From contig NC_134950.1 of assembly GCF_965638725.1 (NCBI RefSeq), positions 32,116,932 to 32,180,931 on the forward strand: a stretch of 64,000 nt of DNA. Direction: 5' to 3'. Positions 1 to 13,133 of the stretch are shown here, one piece after another. Source of the stretch: Aptenodytes patagonicus. Taxonomy: Eukaryota > Chordata > Aves > Sphenisciformes > Spheniscidae. Under the pieces are notes generated by a model. It saw only the letters and a program-made list of their open reading frames with translations, had not been told where the DNA came from and ran no database searches. A program made the position numbers and the translations under genes. Every line of letters begins with the position of its first letter. The stretch's first letter is position 1.

Positions 1-1611
1 GAAATAAAAGAGGGGAAAGAGTGGTGATTCTCAAACCAGTGGTAGCTACTTCCATGAAAGCCCGCTGTAACAACACTGTCGGGATTTGTAGGTGCAAGTC
101 CATGCAAATGATACAAGAATAACAACATGAAAACAATAACAGAAAAATTCTGGCACAGGCTCCAGCTAACGGCTCAACGGCTTCAGGGAGACGTCACAGA
201 GCTGCAAGGAGCAGGCTCTTGCTAAGGCCGAGGCACTTCAGTACCTACAGCACCGTGCAACACCCCTGCAGCCCAGCACATCTTGAAATCGGCTCCCCCC
301 CCCCGAATTTTCTTTCTCATGTGGAGTCAAACCAGACCTATTTCCAGTGTAACCAGTATGAAAAATGTATTCATATTTTAGTGATTATGATTATCTTTCT
401 ATATCTATCTATCTATTAGCTTTCCTAACGTAGCTCTCAACTCATACAGAGGTAGCAATGCCAGAACCAGGCATGGGTCTGCAGATTAAAACAGAATGGC
501 GCTTTCTGAATTCCGAAGATTGCAAATAGAATTTGTATCATCCGATCCTTGAATTAAACTAGTAGGCTCACTACGTTTCTGTTTATTACAGGTAGGGCAG
601 GTTTATGTCGGAAGACAGAATCCAAACTAGCAGGGGAATCTCAGCAAGGAGGCCAAGGACTGAACGCATATGGTGAGTAAATTATCCTCTCATCTTCCGA
701 ACCGCTCCCTCTGGATCGCATTAATGACATGCATTAGTTGTGTGCACCAGCACAGAAAAAAACTGAGCCATGTTTCTGAACGATAAATGATCTCTTTATC
801 AAGAAGGGATAGGTGGACTCTATAGATGGCAGCATCTAGACAAATAAACTAAGTTGTCAAATAAACAATTTGTGAACTTCATCTTACTTCCAAGGATTAA
901 CTCTAATCTCTCCATTTGGATTCTGTCCTCAGCCTCCATTACAGGCAAAGTAAAATTACAAGTGTTTGGTATGTGCAGCCTTGCTGGGCCACTGCCCATG
1001 TTTCTCTGAATAAAGAGGGGATTTCAACTATTAGCATTCCCGGGTTAACAGGAGAAGAAAGAAGACAGGAAAATATTTGGAAAGCTCCAGAAAACCCACT
1101 GAATGTCCAAGGCAGCAATCCAAGCAGTTACTTTCTAGCATAATCTATGATTAAGTGACTAAGTACATCTATCAACATTGTAGGCTGCTAAATACACTGG
1201 GAACCCACCACTGAACCTGAAAGTGAAGATCCAGGACAAGACAAGACAAGGCAGACAAGCATGAGGACTCCATGTCCGTCCCTGAAAATGTTATGAGTGA
1301 TTTACTACCATTGGCAGGGAGGGGAAAACAGGCCCGCTGCCCTGTGTCAGGGCAGTGGGCCAGCCCGCAGGGCACTGTCCCAGGGGACTTCCTAGGCATC
1401 CACTCATCCCACAGAAGAAGGGAACAGCGGTCAGTGAAGTCCATTCGCCGGGAAAGGAAGTCTTTCAGCTCCCACAAAACCTCATACATATAAAAGCATT
1501 AGATCACACACTAAGGCTTACCAATAATTTGCCCTGTCAATTTTTACCAATGGTCAATAACTATTTTGGGTACTTTTAAAAACTCAAATTTTTAACAATT
1601 TTGACAATATG
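1..1611. other. Non-genic sequence upstream of the first CR1
   Basis: No reading frame here resembles a known protein, and the open frames are short and overlap on both strands without splice-site logic. Apart from one short tetranucleotide tract I see no repeat family that I can name. The sequence becomes CR1 at about 1612. Confidence 0.5.
391..418. repeat. ATCT-type microsatellite
   Basis: A short imperfect run of TATC/ATCT units (about four clean copies near its right end) sits in AT-rich flanks. It is too short to say more than that it is a probable length-variable simple repeat. Confidence 0.7.
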
Positions 1612-1613
1612 AT

Positions 1614-3816
1614 ATGTTGTTAACTCAGAAGATCGGAGGCCATCTTGGGCTTAGTGACCATGAAATGATAGAATTCTCGATCCTCGGTGAAGTGAGGAGG
1701 GGAGCCAGCAAAACCGCAACCATGGACTTCTGGAGGGCAGACTTTGGCCTGTTCAGGATGCTGGTTGAGAGAGTCCCTTGGGAGACGGTCCTGAAGGGCA
1801 AAGGGGTCCAGGAAGGCTGGACGATCTTCAGGAAGGGAGTCTTAAAGATGCAGGAGCAGGCTGTCCCCATATGCCGTAAGAAGAACGGGCAGGGAAGATG
1901 ACCGGCCTGGCTGAACAGGGAGCTCTTGCTGGGACTCAGGAAAAAAAGGAGAGTTTACCACTTGTGGAAGAAGGGGCAGGCGACTCAAGAAGAGTACAGG
2001 GATCTCGTTAGGTCGTGCAGAGAGGAAATGAGAAAGGCAAAAGCCCAGCTAGAACGCAATCTGGCCGCTGTCATTAGAGACAACAAAAAATGTTTTTACA
2101 AATATATTAATGACAAGAAGAGAGCCAAAGAGAAGCTCCATCCTTTATTGGATGCAGGGGGGAACATTGTCACCGAGGATGAGAAAAAGGCTGAGATACT
2201 TAATGCCTTCTTTTCCTCAGTCTTTAACAGGCAGACCAGTTATCCTCAGGGTACTCGGCCCCCTGAGCTGGAAGACAGGGACAGCGAGCAGGATAAACCC
2301 CCCATAATCCAAGAGGAAGCAGTCAACGACCTGCTACGCCACCTGGATGCTCACAAGTCTATGGGGCCGGATGGGATCCACCCAAGAGTGCTGAGGGAGC
2401 TGGCGGAGGTGCTCGCCAAGCCACTCTCCATCATTTATCTGCAGTCCTGGTTAACGGGGGAGGTCCCAGATGACTGGAGGCTTGCCAATGTGACGCCCAT
2501 CTACAGGAAGGGCCGGAAGGAGGATCCAGGGAACTGCAGGCCTGTCAGCCTGACCTCGGTGCCGGGGAAGATTATGGAGTGGTTCATCTTGAGGGAGCTC
2601 ACAAGGCATGAGCGGGACAACCAGGGGATCGGGCCCAGCCAGCACGGATTCATGAGAGGCAGGTCTTCCTTGACCAACCTGATCTCCTTCTATGACCAGG
2701 TGACCCGCCTAGTGGACGAGGGAAAGGCTGTGGATGTGGTCTGCCTGGACTTCAGTAAGGCCTTTGACACCGTCTCCCACAGCATTCTCCTAGAGAAGCT
2801 GGCGGCTCACGGCTTAGACAGGTGTACTCTGCACTGGGTACACAGAGTACGTATGACTGGACGGCCGGGCCCAGAGAGTTGTGGTGAATGGAGTTCAATC
2901 CAGTTGGCGGCCGGTCACGAGCGGTGTTCCCCAGGGCTCAGTTTTGGGGCCGGTCTTGTTCAATATCTTTATCAATGATCTGGACGAGGGGATTGAGTGC
3001 ACCCTCAGTCAGTTTGCAGACAACACCAAGTTGGGTGGGAGTGTGGATCTGCTCGAGGGTAGGAAGGCTCTGCAGAGGGACCTGGACAGGCTGGATCGAT
3101 GGGCCCAGGCCAACTGCATGAGGTTCAACAAGGCCAAGTGCCAGGTCCTGCACTTCGGCCACAGCAACCCCATGCAGCGCTACAGGCTTGGGGAAGAGTG
3201 GCTGGAAAGCTGCCCAGCAGAGAAGGACCTGGGGGTGTTGGTCGACAGCCAGCTGAACATGAGGCAGCAGTGTGCCCAGGCGGCCAAGAAGGCCAATGGC
3301 ATCCTGGCCTGTATCAGAACTAGTGTGGCCAGCAGGAGTAGGGAAGTGATCGTGCCCCTGTACTCGGCACTGGTGAGGCCGCACCTCAAATACTGTGTTC
3401 AGTTTTGGGCCCCTCACTACAAGAAGGACGTCGAGGTGCTGGAGCGTGTCCAGAGAAGGGCAACGAGGCTGGTGAGGGGTCTGGAAAACAAGTCTTATGA
3501 GGAGCGGCTGAGGGAACTGGGGTTGTTTAGCCTGGAGAAAAGGAGGCTGAGGGGAGACCTCATCGCTCTCTACAACTACCTGAAAGGAGGTTGTAGCGAG
3601 GTGGGTGTCGGTCTCTTCTCCCAAGGAACTAGCGATGGGACGAGAGGAAATGGCCTCAAGTTGTGGCAGGGGAGGTTTAGATTGGACGTGAGGAAAAATG
3701 TCTTTACTGAAAGAGTGGTTAAACATTGGAAGAGGCTGCCCAGGGAAGTGGTTGAGTCCCCATCCCTGGAAGTATTTAAAAGACGTGTAGATGAGGCGCT
3801 TAGGGACATGGTTTAG
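1614..3816 (+). pseudogene. CR1 ORF2 remnant (endonuclease end, reverse transcriptase, C-terminus)
   Basis: The protein would nick target DNA and copy CR1 RNA by target-primed reverse transcription. Visible in order are the end of the endonuclease (SDHEMIEF near 1670), the linker leading to PAWLNREL, RT blocks including GPDGIHPRVLREL (near 2370), ANVTPIYRKG, QHGFMRGRS, CLDFSKAFDTVSHSIL, then [20 protein letters not shown], the catalytic box, and the CR1 C-terminal segment ending RDMV-stop at 3816. Three lesions are visible. An in-frame TGA lies at 1899-1901 between two segments in the same frame, probably from CGA by CpG decay. There is a frame change at about 2835-2875. The catalytic FADD box reads FADN (3013-3024). 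The element is therefore dead. It stands alone and is not part of a host gene. Confidence 0.93.
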
Positions 3817-3880
3817 TGGGCATGGTGGTGTTGGGTTGACAGTTGGACTCGATGATCTTAGAGGTCTTTTCCAACCTTAA

Positions 3881-3907
3881 TGATTCTATGATTCTATTCT
3901 ATATTCT
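3881..3907 (+). repeat. CR1 3'-terminal octamer repeats
   Basis: Imperfect tandem ATTCTATG/ATTCTAT units close the element. This is the typical CR1 3' terminus, thought to be used to prime reverse transcription at the target. It fixes both the orientation and the right boundary of the long CR1 copy. The A-rich stretch just beyond (about 3930-3960) is flanking sequence. Confidence 0.85.
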
Positions 3908-6900
3908 AAGATTAATTCTGTCACATCTTTGGCAAAAAAACAAACAAACAAAAAAAACCCCACAAAACAGGCATTCATTAGAACAATAGTGTAGAGAATG
4001 GGACAACAGATTTATATTCCATGAGGCTGTAGTTGCAGTTACAGACAGGATGATCATCCTGTACTCTAAGTTTCACCATTACAAAAGTTTGGTATAAACT
4101 AGAAAGTGTCACTCAGAAACTTTTATAAAGGAAGTCTTGAAAAAGAATAAACATAAAACCATTTGCAGCAAGCCTCCAGGTCTTACTTAGATGTACACTC
4201 AACTTTGAAGACTCAATCTACACATAGTCCTTGGCCAAATTGTGTTGGTGCTTAAAACTAACAGACCCTTGCTAAAACTGTGTGATTTAAATTGTCCTGG
4301 GTTATCTTAAACTTTTCAGCTGACCTCCCACTGCACAGCACCATAGGAGTGAATTGGTTTAAAGCACATGACATCCTCCAAGAAGTACAAAGTTAAGACC
4401 AGAGCCTTGTTTCTGACCCAGAAACTAAGAGACTGTCTTTTTGTTACAGAACAGATGGTAGCAGGAAATCAGCATTAAAGCATGCATCTTACAATTGGCA
4501 TTTAGCACTCTTTCCAGGTTTTAAATATGTTTTTCCCCTAAAAAATGCAATCAAAGCCTTGTGAGAATTGCATTTTTGTCTTCTCTTATGGATTTCCAGG
4601 TTAAATATCTCAATATACCAGTAAAAGGGCATTTTCTTCTAAATCTCAGGCCTACAAATTCACTCTGGGGAACTGGAAGTCAAGCTGGGTTGTTTCCATC
4701 TTAAACATTAGTACCAGAAATAAAGGCTTCACAAGCCAAATTTAACTCTCATTTGTGCTTCTGTAAATTCTCTACTTTTAAATCAAGCATTTAGTTTTGA
4801 ACACCACATCAGGTTAATTGTCTTAAATGGTTCTCAGGGCAAATATTTAAAGTTGTTGGAGCTGAGATTGGACGGCTAGAGGTTTCCCTGAGCACTGCTG
4901 ATGCAGGGACTTGGGACCCTGATGAATATTGTCCTACCAAGGGTCTCTGCCACTGGTCAGCCCCACTCTGCACACTCTTGCTTGAGTCTCTGAGCAGAAA
5001 TTGCTGGGATGTCTACTTAATAATGTCCAAACTCCTTTGCCCCTCAGACTGCTGACTCAGACACCTCTTCTTCCTCTTCTTCACATTTTTCCCTGAAGAA
5101 GCATGTGGATGATATCTTTAATAAAGAAGACAGGTTGCAACTGAGTAAGTGAGGAACTGAATTAGCTTTTCAGTCCAAAGAGGCGAGTATCAGTGCTTCT
5201 GTCCCTCGTATAGCAATACATACTGGTGACAAGGCAGCGCTGCAAAGCCCTGCAGCCATGCCTGCCCTGCTAAGTGCCCGCTGAACCGAAGAGCAGGCTA
5301 AAGCACAGTGCGTTCCCCGAGCCAGGCTCTGCACACTCATACTGCCGAGGTCACTTGTGCCACAGTGACCTATTTCCCATAAGGGCACGCTGACCATAAT
5401 ATCGGTCTTTCTGATCCACATATGGCCATATTACATGACTGCAAGTCATTTTGGCACTTATGGCAGGGGATGGAGGCTAGGCAAGAGCAGGCACGCCTAT
5501 GCTTAGCTCTCCTTCCTGATACTAAGCACACACTTTGCTCATGCTAAAAATTTGCATAGGCTCAGTTATTATTCCCCTGCACTCCTCAGGGCTTGCAGAA
5601 AGCTGCTTCAGCATTGGCTTGGGTTCAAAGAATTTGGACAAGTCAGTTTGGGATCAAGTGCAAGCTCAGGCCCATACAGTCTAACCACTGCATACAGCTG
5701 CATAAGGAATGAATTCGTTTCACAGGTAAGCAAGGGAAACTATTGCCAGACCTACCAATCAGGGACATTTCATCAAAACTAATTTCACCCTTAAGCCCTG
5801 TCACCGAGTCTTGTGTAAGCCCATTATTTTCAGACCAGCTCTAAAAACTGCAGCAGAAATTCCAGAAAGCCCAGAAATTTCTGCAACACAGCATTTTTAC
5901 CTGTTTGTGAAATACTTCCTAATAAAGCAGACTATGTCTTGACTGAAGGAAGCCCCAGAGAAATGTGGTAGATCTCCCTGCTTATTTGGATGCACAAAGC
6001 TCCACAGCAATACTGGTACATTTCTGAAATAGCTGATGGCAAACCATGCTTATTTATTTGTTCAGGTCTACAGGTTCAAATTGCCTCAGCTAACTTACTT
6101 GGAACTAATGCCATTATAAATGTTTGTAAATGTCAAGAGATTTTCCTCTTGGTTGATTTTATATTACTTACTCTTCAGTGCTTTATAATGATACAGTGCT
6201 GTCCTATTTAAAAGTAGACTTTTTCCAAGTACATGCAAATGCACCAAATTCAAGAGTTTCCTATTGTTTTGAAGTTTCTTGAACAGCAGAAAAAAATCAT
6301 CATCCTGCTTCCAGAAAGGAAGCTTCATTGTACTTCCATTGCATTTACTTAGGAAAAAAAGTCTCCAACAAATAGTAACTTTAGATTGCAGACCTGGGAA
6401 TGTTAAAGTTCTTACCTGTCTATCAGGGAACAGGCATAATTAAATATATAATTTGTAGTACGCACTGAGATTTACTGCAATTTAACCTCTCTTTCCCAGA
6501 GTTATCAAGAGAGGAAGATAGAGATACCAGTAGCGCTTCTTTGGAGTGAAGCCAGAGTGTTTGCTTTGAAAAGAAAACATTCCCCCCACTATTTCATCTC
6601 TAAAATCCCTTTTAGAAGCATACTTAGAAAGGGAAATCTTATGAAAATTAATACAGAAATTATACAAAAAGTAGTCCAGGTCAGGTAATAATACAATCAC
6701 TCTTGTCATAAGCAACACCTACCATCACATAATGGATTTAGACTCAGTTCATATTATGCTCAATTTTTATTTCTGAATTTTAGATACACTTATATTATGC
6801 TTTACTTGAAATGTAAAGCAATACCTAAAAAGAAATAGGGGCCAGAACCGTCAAAGACACAAACCCAAACCTTACTTCAAGCACGAAAAATTACACAGCT

Positions 6901-9388
6901 CTTCTGTACTTACAATCAGCATGAGCCTTACTACTTCGAGAATGGGGCTATATCCAAGATATAACGATAGGAATTAATATATTCAAAATTTGTGCACTTT
7001 TCTGCTTCTCCTTCCTTTTATATTTAAAAAAAAAAAGTTGCTTCTCATCCTAATATTCAATGATGCATATCACTGTAGATACTCAGTAACACAACACAGC
7101 ACAACAATCCAATTTTTAATCCTAAAATAATGTGAGCAATAATCTAAACAGCAGCACATTTATTTTTCTGTCAGACCACTTAAAGAAAATCAGGTTGTAC
7201 AAAGGCAAAAAGTAGCACTGGAACAAAGACGCAAAGAAATGACTTTGAAAGAGCACATACAGAAAAATACTTCTATCATTTTCAATGGCCAAAAATTTGC
7301 ATTAATGTTTGGATTTATCAGCTAAGGACTAATGTTGGTGATGATACTAGATATATTCTAGAAATAGGAGCCTCACTGTTTGGAGAGGGGGAATGAGGTA
7401 ACAAACAGAGACAAATCAGGGGAATGAACTTTGAAATTATGTATTTGCCAAGAGCATTGAGTGTTCCTATATTTAAGCAAAACATCCTACTAAACCAATC
7501 TCACTGCAGCATACACTTCTTGTTAACTAGGCACAGCTTATGAAAATCTTGAGACTGATATACTTTATTACATTCAGTAAGCCACTACATAGTCCAAAGT
7601 AATTCCACATTTATAAAATTTTCCCATATGGAAATTCTGTTTACAATGGCAACAGTGCTAATCTAGATACCCAGATGTTAAAAACAGTCCTTTGTGAATA
7701 CAGTTAATTCCATTCTAAAATACAGCTTATATTATGATAGCAAAAGAACTCTTTTCCTGGTATAATATACATCTTCCTTGGAAGATGTGAGGGGTTCACC
7801 AGAAAATCTTTTTAAGTGATGACAGAAAGCAATACTTCTGACATCCAAAAATGATAAATATGCAAGACACAAAATAAATTCTTTATTGCTGCCTCGTGAA
7901 TGAATGAGAACATGATTTTTTTTACATACTGGATGAGTTCGTAATATCTCCCTTATGGTTTATTTGAACTTTTCCAGAGAAGAAGAATGATTTGCCTGGC
8001 CACATTTTATTACTTATAGCACAGATTAGAAGGAATCTTCCTTCCTCCCTGAGACATATTGCAGGTCTCTGCCAATCTCTCCTGAACACCCTTCTTTTGC
8101 AGGAGTCTTTCTTCAAAAATGGCAAAGGTGACCCCATGTAGATGAGGGATGAGATGCAACAAGAAACCTTAAGCATCATTAGCTACGGAGATCACACTGT
8201 TTTAGGCAAACTACCAAAGATGAGTGAGCAGCCTGCTGGAATGTTCAATGTACTCTCACCAAATGTAAGTGCGAGTTAGGAATATGTCTATGAGAAATGC
8301 ACGTTGCAGGATCAGCACAAATGCATACCATGCATACCAATTCGAAATGCCTTCCTAAATTCATGGAAAAGCACCTTCCTCATTTGTTTCTCTGAACAAG
8401 AATTGTTCTATACAGACAATAACTGATATTAAGAACTTTCCTAGGGTCAGCTAGATTCAACATATTATATAAATGATGGAATTCATAACTTTTCTCCATC
8501 TAAAATGTAATTACAACTCTTCTCTGTGATATAGCAACAGACAATCCTTCTCTGCAAGGAGACGATCCTAATAAGGTTAACCTGAATTTTGACATTGATT
8601 TGCATAGGAAAAATATTGGGACCCTGACTACTTATGCATAAAACAGCAGTTATCTGCCTCTAAGACATTTCCTACATCAGTACTGATCTGTCACCTTGCA
8701 CGACTCTCCCAGCTTCCAAATTGAACTTCTGAAGTGGTCTGATTTGCACATCACTGTTCCAAAGTCAGCAGCTATTACCCATAACTAATATAATATGACA
8801 ACACTCCTCAATGTCCCACTCTTCAAATGCCCTTAGTAATTGCCGTCATTCAATATTTAGGATTATGCATGCTGGGAAAATGTAGTTCATAAGTATAAGT
8901 GTCTGTTATGCACAGAGGTTCCTCTCAAACCTTTATTCTTGAGTTCTCGGAGGTAATATGAGCTCTGTGAATGTAAGTGCTTCAGAACAAATACATTTCA
9001 AAACAATGTTTTCTTCTACATCCTTGAAAATATAACAGAAGGAATTTTGAACAAATTGCCTTCTGTTTGCCTGCTGCTGATAAAGGTAGATCACACTCAG
9101 TTCACATTACTTAAGCCATTCAGGTATGCCAACATCCCATTAGAGTTACGCCCGAGCTCTGCAGCTAACTTTGCCCACGCCGCTCTAGATTACAGGAGAG
9201 GAATACTGACAAATAATGACATATAATCACTGCTTGTGTTCTTCAAGGTGTGTTATCCTGCTGACCTGTTCTTTCTTTCCCAATGTCAAATATTTCTTTT
9301 ATGACAGCTCTTCTTCTGTAACAGAATCAGTTAATATCCTATTTCCCATTGGGCTTAAGTGCAAGCTTAAGCTTAAGATTTTGCTGCC

Positions 9389-9424
9389 CTTTGTCACATA
9401 AACGGCACTTTGTCACATAAACAG
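9389..9424 (+). repeat. 19-bp tandem duplication
   Basis: The motif CTTTGTCACATAAAC occurs twice, 19 bp apart, the first copy being followed by GGCA. It looks like a small local duplication from replication slippage. No function is evident. Confidence 0.75.
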
Positions 9425-12400
9425 ATTCACTGAATCTAGTAGTACTTGTACAGTAAGGTATTACGTGAAATTGAGTCAGGGTGACAGAATTGAGCCCTTC
9501 CTGTTTAAACAGGGCTTAATTCTCAGGTACATACCACTACTGCCTGTTTACACTGATCCAGCAGCTTAAAAGGACCTTGAAATGGGTGCAAATATGAATG
9601 TTAGACCAAAACCAGGCCCATCCCACACACATTTGTGTGTATGCCTACTGCAAGGTGCACAGTGTGAATGATGGAGACACAGGTGGTGTTCCTGTGCACA
9701 GAAGACAGACAATGAGTGACTGAATTGATGTGCGTGACAAGTGTCGTCAGAAGTAAAAGCAATACAACAGTCAGTGCTCCACTCCTGTGTCAGAGATTCA
9801 AATGGCCAGCCACAGATCCTTGCACAGAAAAGGGGGAAAGTAAAATGCCCTACAACAGCGGCAGCGGCCACTGCAGCCCTTAGACCACCAGCAGAAGTCC
9901 CTGAGACCATATGAGCTTTTCTAATTCTTTCTATTACAAATTTTATAAAAAGTCATATTGGTCTATCATAAATGTTGAGACATGACTGGGGTCCAAAGAA
10001 CCATGGCTCAAAACTCAGTAAGATGAAGGCATCACTGAAAAGAAAAGAAGCATCACCTGAGAAGACTGGCTCTGAAGGAAATGAATTCATCTTCTACCAA
10101 TGATATGCAATGTTTATTTAGATGAAGGCAAAAGAGTTAAACATCACGAAGTAGAAATGTAAAAGTGTCTTCAGGCAACCTTCTCTCCTATAAAAGATCT
10201 GCTTCACCTCACCTGACTTCTCAGCGTCTTGAGGTGAGAGAAAGCATTAACAAAAGCATATTTTTGCCTCTACCCTGAAAACTTGAGACTGTGACTTGGT
10301 CAGTCATCTGAGGTAGTAACTCACCATCCCTCCACCATCAAATGTTTGACAGGGTGTTATTTTATCAGTGCTAAGAAGCACTGATGTCTCAATTCATTGC
10401 AGAGAGTTTCTGAGGGTAGAAGTCTTCTTCTCAGTCTGCAGACCACAGGAACAGGAGTATCTGAAGAAATCTTTAAAAATTATTAAAGAGGAAATCAGTC
10501 CATTTCTATTTATGGTCACTGTCCCTGAAAGCCTCCTCTGTTTGCATGGAGGGAAAAAATAGAGGATATTAGATTGTATTAAATGCAAAATTATATGTAT
10601 CAGTGTCTTTACTCTGCATTAAACTATGTATTTTTTATATTCTCTAGTAGAAATAATTGAATGGACTCAAATATAATGAAGTAAGCTAAATAGGAACAGA
10701 AGAGAGTTTTGCAAGAACTAACATGGCCCCATTTATTTAACAAGGCTTCTTCCCTTTTTGGGATGTTAACCTATCTAAAGATCAGGTTAATTTTGGTTTG
10801 CTTTAGTTTTTAAGGGGTTTTAAAGAAACAGAAAAGAAAGTAAGCAAAAAGAAAAAAATGAATTGTTTAAATGTCTTGGGAAATGGACAAATGTTCAGAC
10901 GATACCTTATTGGAAGCACAGCAAATGATGATAGAGAGTGCAGAAGAGCTTTAAACTAAATCGTCAAACAAGCAGACAGCATATGCAGTTCAATGGGGAT
11001 AAATTCAGAATAAGACTGATGGGGAAAAAAAAACCTCAAAACTTTTTCTGTTGCACAGAAAACATAGCACTAAGCTAAGAAAATATGGAGAGATTAAAGA
11101 CTTCATGAGAACAAATATACATTGCTAACAACTAATACGTCCACACTTTTTTTGTTGCAAAAAGGAAAAGTTAGCTCTGTAAGTGGGACTAGTTAGTCAA
11201 GATTCAAATTCTGCTTGCCTACATAAAGTTATAGTTTATAACAGCATATGTAGTCTCTGGTCTTTAGGGAAACAGTAATTTTGAAGAACAGTGGACAACT
11301 GCAGATGAGAGAGAAATCTAGAAAGTGTTAAAGTAGAATAGCTATGAACAGGATCTAAATGTCTTGAAAAATAACCAAATTTTCCCAATGTGGATTAGAT
11401 CCAATTAGTGCTAAGCTTTCATTAGAAACTTTTTTTAAAATAAATGATGGGTAACTTATTGCACACTGTCCCTTCTTTAGGATGCCTTTATAGAACAGCT
11501 GGGTGCTTTAAATTTATTGCCTTTTATTAAAAAAATTCCTGTTGAAAATATATGAGCTAGCTTGTTGCACCTTTCAGCACTAACTCAGCTACAGGAAGAC
11601 AGCAATTTTGTCACCCAGGAGAAGTGCTTGAATTATTGCTCTGCTCTCGGTGTGGTTGATCCTGCGTCTAAGTAAATCTCACAGGATTCATCAGCAAATC
11701 ACACAGCATGCTCTATTCAGTACCTATCACTAAATTATCTTTTAGGGACCCACACTGAGATTTCACTAGTCCTATTTCCAACTTTTAAAAGTTACATTCA
11801 GAGATTGCTTGAATCTTTCTTTCCTTTATGTGGATTCTCAAATTCAGACATGAGACTTAAAGGAAAGCTCAAGTACATTTGTAGAAAACCTGAGGGGAGA
11901 TGACAGATTTTTTAGACCACCCAGAAAGCTGGGATGCTTCATCCTTTTCTTTAACCATACTGACTAAAATTGTACATAACAATAGGGAGTTAGCACAGAA
12001 AAAGCTAGTCTTCTAATTTAGCACAGCTTTGCGAGAGCATTATTCTTTCACTGTTGGAAAGCAGAGGGAAATGGTACCCACACTATATTACTCCTGAAGA
12101 GGTTGCTGAGATATCTGTAAAAATTCACACAATGAGACTGATGTTCTAAATTACAAAACAGTACCTCACCGAAAAACATGAAGAAGTATCTCTGGAAGCT
12201 AAAGTGAGAACAGACAGTCTTTCAGTGCATTTATCTAAGCAATCACAATTCACAGTTCAAGGCAACAGAAGCAGTAAAATAAGTATAATCAAAGCAACTC
12301 ACTTGCCACTTGTCTGGATACTTTTAATAAATAAGGGGGGAGAGGGGTGGGGTGGTGTTCCTAAAGAAAGAGACCTCATCTGTTGGTCTTTGCCAGTGTG

Positions 12401-12513
12401 TTTTCTTTCGTAAGTCCCGGTAGTGGACAGCCTATATAATATTCTCTGCAATACAGAAAATAAATACACACACCTGCTAGGGTTAGAGGCAAAGATGGAC
12501 CTTCACCCAGAAA

Positions 12514-12547
12514 TCAATCATGTTATGGTTTCAATCATGTTATGGTT
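12514..12547 (+). repeat. 17-bp perfect tandem duplication
   Basis: The unit TCAATCATGTTATGGTT is present twice back to back without mismatch. The identity of the copies suggests a recent slippage event. No function is evident. Confidence 0.8.
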
Positions 12548-13004
12548 AGTTACCCTTTTCCTCATTAGCAGAACTGGCTGTAGAGCAAACATCTGGTCCA
12601 GACACATGGATATTTAATAAGACATGGCAATAATTTGTTTTCCAATTTTCCATAACATCCAAATATATCACCAAGAGCACAGCCTAAAGTAACCCTTCTG
12701 CTCTGTATTTTCCCTCTGGGGAAAAAAAAATTAAAAAAAATATATATATATTTAAGGCCACAACCAAAAAGGAAGCACAAGGGAGGTCTCAAAAGCTGCA
12801 GCTGAAAAATTTATGTACAGCTTATATCTGTTTGCTGATAGAAATGTGATAGTTACGTATTTAACTTAAGTCTGTACCATTGACTTCAAGAGATCTTGGT
12901 GCTAGTCAGGGCCTTTGAGCACATACAGCACATACCTACCACTGTTCACCTGTAATTCAACACTGGATTCTTAAGTAACATTTTTCAAGGGAGATAGAAA
13001 GTCC

Positions 13005-13133
13005 TGTTATCCCCATTTTATTTACTTCGAAACTGAATGGAGAGCTAAGTAACTAATTTGAGGCCCCAGAAAGAAGAACTATCAGAGACAAGATTACACT
13101 GCAGGAATTTCTGGAAAGTCTATGCTCTGAGTA
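13005..13133 (-). mobile_element. MIR-like (CORE-SINE) fossil
   Basis: Read on the + strand this follows the antisense MIR pattern: TTATCCCCATTTTA, then a degenerate GAAACTGA, then GAGAGCTAAGTAACTAATTTGAGG, a region corresponding to the 'cacacagc...' part, and TCTATGCTCTGAGTA. These blocks occur in the right order and spacing for the 3' half of a MIR element inserted in reverse. Divergence is high, as expected for a very old SINE in a bird. The call is by eye and needs a profile search. Confidence 0.6.

Larger units (their letters stand above)
1612..3908 (+). mobile_element. CR1 LINE, 5'-truncated, nearly complete 3' half
   Basis: This is a chicken-repeat-1 family non-LTR retrotransposon. 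It begins abruptly inside the endonuclease domain (GLSDHEMIEF, the SDH motif of APE-type endonucleases), passes through the reverse transcriptase and C-terminal region, and ends with the CR1 3' signature: a short UTR and ATTCTATG-like octamer repeats. The abrupt 5' end is the usual result of incomplete target-primed reverse transcription. CR1 makes no consistent target duplication, and none was sought beyond the boundary. The long open frames suggest a younger copy than the others in this window, but it cannot be active because its reading frame is broken (see the pseudogene entry). Confidence 0.95.
3909..13004. other. AT-rich non-genic sequence
   Basis: No exon or gene is recognisable on either strand over this stretch. 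The available open frames are short, lack homology I can recognise, and are interrupted by stops. It contains small local duplications, for example a unit starting CTTTGTCACATAAAC repeated at 9389-9424 and a 17-bp direct duplication at 12514-12547, plus short palindromes such as CTTAAGCTTAAG near 9365. It may hold regulatory elements that cannot be recognised without alignment. Confidence 0.5.

Noticed and set aside
2938..3726. 262-codon minus-strand open frame
   Set aside because: It is antisense to the CR1 reverse-transcriptase frame and its composition mirrors that frame.
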